19,746 nt of DNA from Syntrophaceae bacterium UBA4778. GTDB lineage: Bacteria; Desulfobacterota; Syntrophia; Syntrophales; UBA4778. Of the stretch, positions 12,900 to 19,746 are shown one piece after another. The first letter of the stretch is position 1. The number at the start of each line of letters is the position of its first letter. The DNA lies in contig DHHG01000067.1 in the NCBI GenBank assembly GCA_002403175.1, positions 1 through 19,746 of the forward strand. Direction: 5' to 3'. The notes beneath the pieces are model-generated. The model was not told where the DNA came from and did not search any database. It was given only the letters and a program-made list of their open reading frames with translations. A program made the translations under genes and the position numbers.

Positions 12900-15800
12900 C
12901 TAACCGATCAGCATTTGCCTCAGCGCACTGATCAACGCTTCCGGCGGCCTGTCTCTGAAGATGCCGCTTTCCGGTCCTCTTTCCGAATTTATGCCTCTCA
13001 GGAAAATATAATAGACTCCGCCGAAGTGCCGATTGTAGTCATAGTCGGGAATTCGCGTCCGCAGATAACTGTCCAAGGCCAGGGTATAGATATGGTATTG
13101 AAGAAAATAGTACGACTCGACCATTGTCGCTGTGAGCTTGTGCTGCGCATAGTCTTCCCAGGCAGTCCCCAGCAGGTTTGATTTCCAGTCGATCAGATAA
13201 AAGCGCTCTCCGAAACGGAATACCATATCGATGTACCCTCTCATGAAACCGCGCGTCGGCTGGAATGATAACCGTCCGATCTTCTCCGGGAAAGATGATT
13301 GAACACCCGTCCGGACCTGTGAAACTCCGAATCGCGCAAAAACCTTCTTCAGGGAATCGGGGGTAACCGTTTTCAGAGGGAAATAGAATTCCAGCTCCTT
13401 CAACCGATGCGCTTCGGAGATGCTTCCCAGAAATAGATCCGGGATCTCGCGGTCTATGCGCAATGCCTGCAAATCGGTGAGCATGCGGCAGATAGGAATC
13501 TTCCATTCCGGACCATAACCGTATGCTTCGAGCTTCCCTACCACCAAATCGGTGATTACAGCGGTGTCCTTTTCCGAATAGTCGAGATGTTCCAAAATGT
13601 CGTGAAACAGAATACCCGCTTTTGCGCCGCCGGGAAATGCGAACAGATTTTCCTGAGGATCTCCGCTACGCGCAACCGCTGCATTCGCGGCGATGTTTTC
13701 CGACGGTCCGATTCGGTCATGATCGGGCGCATCGGCCATGTTCCGAGTGGTTGTAACCATCTCGCTGCCGGAGAGGAGGGATGAAAAACTTGCTATCTGC
13801 CAGTATCGGTCGCACAAACCCTGAAAGTGCCTGTTATCCAAGACATGAGGCGATGCCTCCGGAAACCGTAGTGTTTCACCCCTTCCTTCGCCTGAAGGCA
13901 TATTGCAGATCAAGACAGATCCCATACCATTCTCTTTCACAGAGATAATGTCCCCGCTCAGATCCGCATCCGTCAATGCATGGAAGCGTTTTTCCATTGT
14001 CGAAAGAATGTCTTCCCCTGCCGTCTCTCCGATATCGCCTATCTTGTCAGGCCCGCTGTGGAACAGGTAGGCAGGCGCGGAGGTGCCGGCTTCCTTGAAT
14101 TTTCCCCAGACGAAATAGCACCGATGCTTCGCCCTGGTCAGAGAAACATAGAGCAGGCGCAGGTTCTCGGCGAGGAGTTCCTCTTCCGCCCACCGGCGGT
14201 TCGGATTTGTTTCCGGATCGATCACAAGATTCAGATTCCAGTTATCGCTTGGGTCGTGAAAAGCAAAGGCCTTCTCTCCCTTGGGAATTCTGGAACCGCC
14301 CCAGTTAAAAGGACAGAAGACGATCGGATATTCAAGTCCCTTGCTCTTGTGTACGGTCACGATCCTAACGGCCTCGGAATCGCTTTCCAGCCGGATCTGG
14401 TGCTCCTCCAGGCGGGGCGAATCGGGGTCCCGTTGCCGAGATAACCATTTTACCAGTCCTGTCGGCCCCAGCTTCCCGTCCGAGGACGCCTGATGGAGGA
14501 TCTCGGACAGATGCAGGGTATTGGTCAGGCGGCGTTCCCCTTCGGAACGGCCCAGCAGACGCGCCCGGACTTGCTCTTGAGACATGAAGAAACGGAACAT
14601 TCGGATGAAGCCGTGCCTTTCCCAGATGTCGTGATATTCCCGGAATCGGGACAGAATCAGCTCCCACTGATCATCATCGGAAAGCAGGTCTTCCATTTTT
14701 TCCGCATCCGCCCCCAGCATATCCGTAACCTGAGCGGTTCGCACGAGATCATCCCGGTCGGGTTCGGCAATTCCCGCCAGAACACGCTCCATATCGGCTG
14801 CTTCCGAAGAATCGAAGACATTACCCAGAGTGAACAAAACACTCGGGATACGCCGGTGGATCAGTGCTCCCCGGATCAGTTCGGCCTCCCTGTTTTTCCG
14901 GACCAGAACCGCAATATCGGATTCTCGCACAGGCCGTCCCCCTATCGTGGCGCGCCCCGCACGACCTAGTTCCAGCAACCGCAGAATCTCGTTAGCAACT
15001 GCTTCCGTAATCTCTCTATTGGCAACACCCTTATCAATGATCTCATCGGGGCGGCCCACCACTGAGCCGTCAATGATCCAGAGATGGAAAGGTAAATCCG
15101 GTCGGCCATCGATCATGAATTCACTGCCGGCAGAAGCACTCTCCAGACCGGATTTCGGTGAGATTGCAGCCTCGAAGGGAATTTCTTTATAGAGGAAAGG
15201 ATTTTCCCGGTTGGAAAAAACGGCATTGATTCCCTGAATCAGAGCCGGGTCGGACCGGCGATTTCCGGTGAGGGTATATCTGGTGTTCACATGACCTGCG
15301 GCCCGGATATAAGCGAACAGGTCCGCCCCCCTGAAGCTGTATATGGCCTGCTTCGGGTCACCGATTAAAAAGAGAAGCCAATCCCCCTGCTCGAAGATGC
15401 TGCGAAAGATTGCATACTGGACGGGATCGGTATCCTGGAATTCATCTACCAGAGCGACCTTGTATTTTCTGCGGACAAGTGCGGCAAGCGACGATTCTCC
15501 GGAATTCGGAACGGGACCATTCTCTTTATTATCCATTCCGGTGTTATCCAGGGCGGCGCGAAAACGGATCAGCAAATCTTCGAAGGATTGAATATTGCGC
15601 TTTTCCTTGCGCACCGGCAACTCTCGCCCGGCATACCGGAAAAATTCCCTCTTCAGGTAGAGAAGTTCGGCTTCCATTTCTCGCGCCAGATTCGCAGCTT
15701 GATCTGTTAATTCCTGAAACAGATCGAAAAATTCGTGGATCGGAGTTGTACCACTCTTTTTCGTATGCTTTCTGATTTTTTCGGACGAGAATTTCAGCAA

Positions 15801-16598
15801 GTGATCAGGAAGAGGAAAATCCCTGCGTCGCAGCCAGCGTTCCATTTCTGCGACCAGCATGTCGGGACTTTTATACTGGCGTTTATCCAGCGCAGGATCC
15901 CGTAATTTCTCCGCAACTTCGTTCCGCATCAAAGGCCAGGCCGCACTCAGCATTTCCGCATTCTTTCGAAAATTTTCGAGAGCGCCCAAACCGACCGGTT
16001 CCGCATCCGGAATGATTTTTATGTCCGCCTGAGTACCTTTCCGGAGGAGACCCGCAAAGTACGAGGGCGAATATTTACGATCGCGGGCAAAGCCGACGAA
16101 CTCAATGGGTGCTTCGTAAAAATGCGTCCTCCAGAAATCATGAACGATCTCCTGTTCGATCTCCGAAATATCCGGAAGAAGCTCCGTATCGAAAAGGCAG
16201 CCGCTTTCGAATGCATTCTCATTGAGCATCCTCCGGCAGAAACCGTGAATGGTAAAGATGGGCGCCTGGTCGAAATCATGAAGGGCTTCCTGAAGTTTGC
16301 GCAATGCGGCTTCCCGATCCTGCACCTTTTCCATCAGCCCGGCACAGAATACATCATCGCTTCGACCCGCTGTGAATGCATTGAGGGTTTCGCGAATTTT
16401 TTTCCGGACTCTGTCCCTGAGTTCTTCCGTTGCCGCTTCGGTATAAGTGACTACCAAGATTTCATCGACGGCCAGATCCTTCTCCAGGATGAGCCGCACG
16501 AAGAGCCCCGCCAAGGTGTATGTTTTTCCGGTCCCGGCATCGGCTTCAATCAGATTGGTACCGGACAGAGGACTGTCCAGAAGCTCAAAGGGCTTCAC
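12900..16598 (-). CDS. recB: RecBCD enzyme helicase-nuclease subunit RecB
   Basis: A 1232-aa SF1A 3'-5' helicase with a C-terminal nuclease, slightly longer than E. coli RecB (1180 aa). It unwinds and cuts DNA from double-strand ends and loads RecA after Chi. LIEADAGTGKTYTLAGLF (16-33) is Walker A, FTIHGFCRRML (115-125) is motif Ib region, VALVDEFQDTD (381-391) is Walker B, and VTVHKSKGLEYPIVFCPF is motif V. The nuclease core is GYIDMVFRF...YLIDWKSN with predicted metal ligands Asp1124, Asp1137 and Lys1139, followed by the helical YYFLQYHIYTLAL segment; all are present. The start is GTG at 16596-16598, whose last bases overlap the recC stop as GTGA, the sign of translational coupling. The usual partner recD is not next; a 6.2-kb insertion separates them. 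Confidence 0.97.
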   Translation of the reverse strand: MKPFELLDSPLSGTNLIEADAGTGKTYTLAGLFVRLILEKDLAVDEILVVTYTEAATEELRDRVRKKIRETLNAFTAGRSDDVFCAGLMEKVQDREAALRKLQEALHDFDQAPIFTIHGFCRRMLNENAFESGCLFDTELLPDISEIEQEIVHDFWRTHFYEAPIEFVGFARDRKYSPSYFAGLLRKGTQADIKIIPDAEPVGLGALENFRKNAEMLSAAWPLMRNEVAEKLRDPALDKRQYKSPDMLVAEMERWLRRRDFPLPDHLLKFSSEKIRKHTKKSGTTPIHEFFDLFQELTDQAANLAREMEAELLYLKREFFRYAGRELPVRKEKRNIQSFEDLLIRFRAALDNTGMDNKENGPVPNSGESSLAALVRRKYKVALVDEFQDTDPVQYAIFRSIFEQGDWLLFLIGDPKQAIYSFRGADLFAYIRAAGHVNTRYTLTGNRRSDPALIQGINAVFSNRENPFLYKEIPFEAAISPKSGLESASAGSEFMIDGRPDLPFHLWIIDGSVVGRPDEIIDKGVANREITEAVANEILRLLELGRAGRATIGGRPVRESDIAVLVRKNREAELIRGALIHRRIPSVLFTLGNVFDSSEAADMERVLAGIAEPDRDDLVRTAQVTDMLGADAEKMEDLLSDDDQWELILSRFREYHDIWERHGFIRMFRFFMSQEQVRARLLGRSEGERRLTNTLHLSEILHQASSDGKLGPTGLVKWLSRQRDPDSPRLEEHQIRLESDSEAVRIVTVHKSKGLEYPIVFCPFNWGGSRIPKGEKAFAFHDPSDNWNLNLVIDPETNPNRRWAEEELLAENLRLLYVSLTRAKHRCYFVWGKFKEAGTSAPAYLFHSGPDKIGDIGETAGEDILSTMEKRFHALTDADLSGDIISVKENGMGSVLICNMPSGEGRGETLRFPEASPHVLDNRHFQGLCDRYWQIASFSSLLSGSEMVTTTRNMADAPDHDRIGPSENIAANAAVARSGDPQENLFAFPGGAKAGILFHDILEHLDYSEKDTAVITDLVVGKLEAYGYGPEWKIPICRMLTDLQALRIDREIPDLFLGSISEAHRLKELEFYFPLKTVTPDSLKKVFARFGVSQVRTGVQSSFPEKIGRLSFQPTRGFMRGYIDMVFRFGERFYLIDWKSNLLGTAWEDYAQHKLTATMVESYYFLQYHIYTLALDSYLRTRIPDYDYNRHFGGVYYIFLRGINSERGPESGIFRDRPPEALISALRQMLIG

Positions 16599-19500
16599 GA
16601 ATCGCTACCTCCCGATTCCAGGCTTGCCCGCAGGGGTTCGAAAACCTCCAGGGCCAGATCGCAGAAAGCCCGGCTGTTGTTCCCGTTCAGGGGATCTGCA
16701 TCTCTGAAACACAGCGCATAATAAGGATCGTCCTTTGCTCCCTTTGTAAAATCGTTTCCCTGCCACTTACGTATCGCTGCCGTCAGCGAGTCCTCTTCGC
16801 TCTTTCCCTTGCCCCGCAAATCGGCATACGTCCAGGATATCTCGGGAATGAAGGGCATGGGATAGGATAGGCCTTTCCAGTACAGATCCAGCAACGACTG
16901 CAGAATGCGGGCGGGCTCGCCGACCGGGGCATATTCCCCTTCAAAATCCTTGCAAAGGATGGTACAGCCGATCGGTGCGGAATCGCAGGCCAGGTTTGCC
17001 AGGAGATGATAGATCCAGGCCCTCAGGCGGTCGGCTGCCTTGATCCCGGCATAACGCGAATATAAAAGACCGTCGGGGCGGATATCGTTTATCCTCCCCG
17101 TAATCCTGAACAAACCGATCTGCACGTCGACATCCAGGGGTTCGGAAAAACCCTTCTCAGTGCAGGACAGGACTTTTTGCACAAAGTCCTCCACCTCGAT
17201 ACCGACCTCATTGAATATATACTCTCCCGTGGTTCCCGGAGGAAATTTCCCCGATGCCTTCACAACGGGCCACAGCTCCTTTGGCGCCACCCCCTGAATG
17301 CCCTTCGCTGCAAGCCATTGCTCTATTTTATATTTCTCCAGAGCTTCCAGATCGAACGGCTCATTTTCATCAAGGGCGTCCTCCCCTTCTCCCAGATAAA
17401 TCCGGAGGCGTTTGTTTAGAAAATACCTGGCCGGATGTGCGAAAAACCGGCACAAGTCGTCGAGGGAGATGGTTCGCCAATCCTGATTCAGAACCGGGGC
17501 GGCATTCCGTTCGGGCCCATCCGGAGCAGCCAGCGGAGATGTGATGAAAGGCTGGGGACCGCTTTCCCCTGTTTGTATACGGCGGGCAGCCTCACAATTT
17601 TCCCGGGAGTAACTGAACAGGGGGTTTTCTTCCGTTCCGCTATCCGATCTGAAATAAGCTTCGTGAAAGGCCTGCAGGCGATGATGGGTCGTCAGAACTC
17701 CCTTTACCTCTCCTTCAGAGACCCTGAATCCCTGTTCGATGTAATCCAGGAGTTCGCAGACCAGAACCGATGGTGGCCGGATACTGTTGTCCTGTGCGCT
17801 TTGCCCGACATAGCTGATGTACAACCTCTCTCTGGCGGAAAGAAGCGCTTCCAGAAAAAGATAACGGTCGTCGTTGCGGCGCGAGCGATCACCCCTTCGC
17901 GGATGTCGCGCGATGAGATCGAACCCGAGGGACTGTTCCTGCCGGGGATAGTCTTCGTCATTCATTCCGATCAGGCAGATAACCTTGAAAGGAATACTCC
18001 GCATGGGAAGCATCGCGCAGAATGTAACGCCTCCTGTCAGGAAGCCAGATCCAAAGCCCTCTGTTTCGAGCGCCTCCTTCAAATAATACTGGACCGGGGA
18101 GAAAGGGATCTTTTCCCGGAATCCGGACGCTTCCTGCAACTCCTTCAATCCATTGAGTACGCGCCTCAACAGCAGATCCCAACTTTCCGAGTTTCCGGAG
18201 GAATTCTCATCCAGGCTCAAAAAATTATCCACGACCTCCTTCAAAAAATCCCCCCACTCCTCGAGGGTCCTCATCTGGCGAAGGGAGGACGCCATGGCAA
18301 AAAGCCGATCGGTAAACTCAACGAAATTCCCGAGCGCCTGAAAATTGCCTTCCGAAGCGAATGCAATGGGGGAGATGTCCATGAAGAGCCGGTCGTTATC
18401 GGTAAGTGCATAGCCGAGCATCATCCGGTCGATTCCCGCCTTCCACGTATTTTCCGAAAACGCGGGCACGCCCGCTGATCGGCGGCTTTCCGCATCGATT
18501 CCCCAACGGATTCCGGCATCCTGAATCCAGTAGCGTATGATCTCCAGATCGTCCTCCGATAGAGAAAAACGGGCGCGGACCGCCGGGCTGTCGAGAACAC
18601 CGAATACCTGCGAGGCCCCGAATCGGCTTTCCGAAAAATTGAGGAGATTCAGAAAGGATTCGATATAGGGGCTCTCCCAGCGGGCGCCCCGGTCGGCGAT
18701 GCCGAAGGGAACGCGGCGGGGATCTTCGGCCGGCAGCGAGAATACGGCCTGAATGAAAGGCGCATAGGTCTCGATATTAGGGGTCATGACGAGGATGTCC
18801 CTCGGGCTCAGATCGGGGTTCTCGTCCAGCATACGGAGGAGCGCATCCTGCAGAACTTCTATCTCACGCATCGGTGTGTGACAGATATGAAAATGGATGC
18901 TGTTGTCATTTCCGCTGATTCCAAGGCGTTCCGTGCGATCGCGCAAATTCAGGATATCCGATTGAATCGCGGCCAGAATCGTATCGGATTTCCCGGACTC
19001 GACGGGATCGAGAAAAGATTCGAATTCCTCACATTCGAAATCATGGAGAAGCGAAAAGAAATCGCGTCCGAGCTGCCCCATCGAAGCCAGTAAAGAATTC
19101 CCCTTTTCCAGATAAAGTTCCTCTCCGGCAGCTTCTTTTTTCGAGCGTCGGATGATTCTTTTCATCTCTCTGCCGGAAACGATGTCGGCCCAATATTCGC
19201 GACAGGGATTCATCAAACAAAAGTTCACTTCCGTGAACGCGGAAACAGCCGAGAGAATCCGAAGATGAAAGGCAGGAAGCGTGGAAATACCGAACACCGA
19301 AATGCGTTCGGGAAAATTTTCCGGAGGGTTTCTCAATTCACGGACGGATTCCATGAAGAGCCGGTAAAGCGCTGCTGGATGCCCTGTCCTTTGATCGACT
19401 TTGCCGCTTCCATCGATCAGCGCTCGCCAGAGGACTGCCTGCCAATGATCTTCCTTCCCCGTTTCCCAGTCGGAGATCATCTCCGGGCGGTAGATGAGAT

Positions 19501-19746
19501 ACTGGTCAAAGAGATAGGCTATTCTTTCCGACAACTGATAACGTTTGAGATGCGTCTCATCCCCATCCAGGTATCGACGGATATCCTGAAAGGAAGCGTG
19601 CTGTAGAAGATCGCTGATCTGCTCCATTATTCTCCAGGCCATGACCTGCGGACCGGGATAGGTATTTCCGGGAAAATCGGGGATAACTGCTGCGAAAAGT
19701 TCCTGGATAAAATGATTGGGAAAGGGATAGCGGATATTCGCGCATA
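16595..19746 (-). CDS. recC: RecBCD enzyme subunit RecC (partial, 5' end outside window)
   Basis: The frame is open from the window edge (about 1049 residues visible) to TGA at 16595-16597. RecC holds RecB and RecD together, splits the strands and scans for Chi. It is RecC, not AddB: IPFKVICLIGMNDEDYPRQEQSLGFDL and GDRSRRNDDRYLFLEAL closely follow E. coli RecC, and there is no AddB iron-sulfur cysteine set. The first visible residues ANIRYPFPNHFIQELF align with E. coli residues 58-73, so roughly 57 residues are missing. An internal ATG at 19640-19642 is not the start because the homology continues upstream of it. Relative to E. coli, several Chi-contact positions differ (see findings). It is the first gene of the recC-recB pair, with a 4-nt overlap. 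Confidence 0.96.
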   Translation of the reverse strand, partial: CANIRYPFPNHFIQELFAAVIPDFPGNTYPGPQVMAWRIMEQISDLLQHASFQDIRRYLDGDETHLKRYQLSERIAYLFDQYLIYRPEMISDWETGKEDHWQAVLWRALIDGSGKVDQRTGHPAALYRLFMESVRELRNPPENFPERISVFGISTLPAFHLRILSAVSAFTEVNFCLMNPCREYWADIVSGREMKRIIRRSKKEAAGEELYLEKGNSLLASMGQLGRDFFSLLHDFECEEFESFLDPVESGKSDTILAAIQSDILNLRDRTERLGISGNDNSIHFHICHTPMREIEVLQDALLRMLDENPDLSPRDILVMTPNIETYAPFIQAVFSLPAEDPRRVPFGIADRGARWESPYIESFLNLLNFSESRFGASQVFGVLDSPAVRARFSLSEDDLEIIRYWIQDAGIRWGIDAESRRSAGVPAFSENTWKAGIDRMMLGYALTDNDRLFMDISPIAFASEGNFQALGNFVEFTDRLFAMASSLRQMRTLEEWGDFLKEVVDNFLSLDENSSGNSESWDLLLRRVLNGLKELQEASGFREKIPFSPVQYYLKEALETEGFGSGFLTGGVTFCAMLPMRSIPFKVICLIGMNDEDYPRQEQSLGFDLIARHPRRGDRSRRNDDRYLFLEALLSARERLYISYVGQSAQDNSIRPPSVLVCELLDYIEQGFRVSEGEVKGVLTTHHRLQAFHEAYFRSDSGTEENPLFSYSRENCEAARRIQTGESGPQPFITSPLAAPDGPERNAAPVLNQDWRTISLDDLCRFFAHPARYFLNKRLRIYLGEGEDALDENEPFDLEALEKYKIEQWLAAKGIQGVAPKELWPVVKASGKFPPGTTGEYIFNEVGIEVEDFVQKVLSCTEKGFSEPLDVDVQIGLFRITGRINDIRPDGLLYSRYAGIKAADRLRAWIYHLLANLACDSAPIGCTILCKDFEGEYAPVGEPARILQSLLDLYWKGLSYPMPFIPEISWTYADLRGKGKSEEDSLTAAIRKWQGNDFTKGAKDDPYYALCFRDADPLNGNNSRAFCDLALEVFEPLRASLESGGSDS

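Noticed and set aside
17435..18478. Plus-strand 347-codon open frame opposite recC
   Set aside because: It is a shadow of recC, which is strongly conserved in the other frame; no domain or ribosome site supports it.
1..19746. CRISPR arrays, tRNA or rRNA genes
   Set aside because: No regularly spaced direct repeats and no tRNA cloverleaf or rRNA-like sequence were seen on either strand.

Overview
The window looks like bacterial chromosome from a flagellated Gram-negative anaerobe, most likely a Desulfobacterota (Deltaproteobacteria, Syntrophales-like) genome. This rests on an E. coli-type RecBCD set, an outer-membrane barrel with a signal peptide, a sigma-28 promoter ahead of a chemoreceptor, and the chemoreceptor's C-terminal PEDIIPFDE tail. 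The taxon is an inference from style and not a match to a known genome.

Left end (1-3828, all minus strand): a tight exopolysaccharide operon. It reads, in transcription order, a cellulose-synthase-like GT2 glycosyltransferase carrying an unusual C-terminal SPOR domain, a GH26 glycoside hydrolase overlapping it by 11 bp, and a BcsS-like outer-membrane protein that runs off the window. Upstream is about 980 bp without a convincing gene but with several perfect short palindromes.

The recBCD locus occupies the rest but is split. recC (partial at its 5' end) and recB overlap by 4 nt at the right end. recD lies 6.2 kb further along on the same strand (4806-6662). The interval contains unrelated material: a plus-strand methyl-accepting chemotaxis protein behind a near-consensus FliA promoter; a secreted three-repeat CARDB-type protein; short repeats resembling REP/RAYT-associated sequences; a DUF2971 gene; and a HEPN (Apea-like) gene broken by an apparent one-base frameshift. 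Between the last two is a 57-bp site with the full architecture of an integron attC, including two extrahelical bases. The HEPN and DUF2971 genes are therefore best read as integron-type cassettes without an integrase in view. A TTGACA-N17-TACAAA promoter, whose spacer is an 11-bp inverted repeat, sits ahead of the HEPN gene.

Between the cassette promoter and the recB stop codon is a 111-bp almost fully self-complementary element, a candidate structured RNA or MITE. The most notable points are the cassette insertion inside recBCD, the folded element downstream of recB, the GT2-SPOR/GH26/BcsS operon, and RecC substitutions at positions that read Chi in E. coli.
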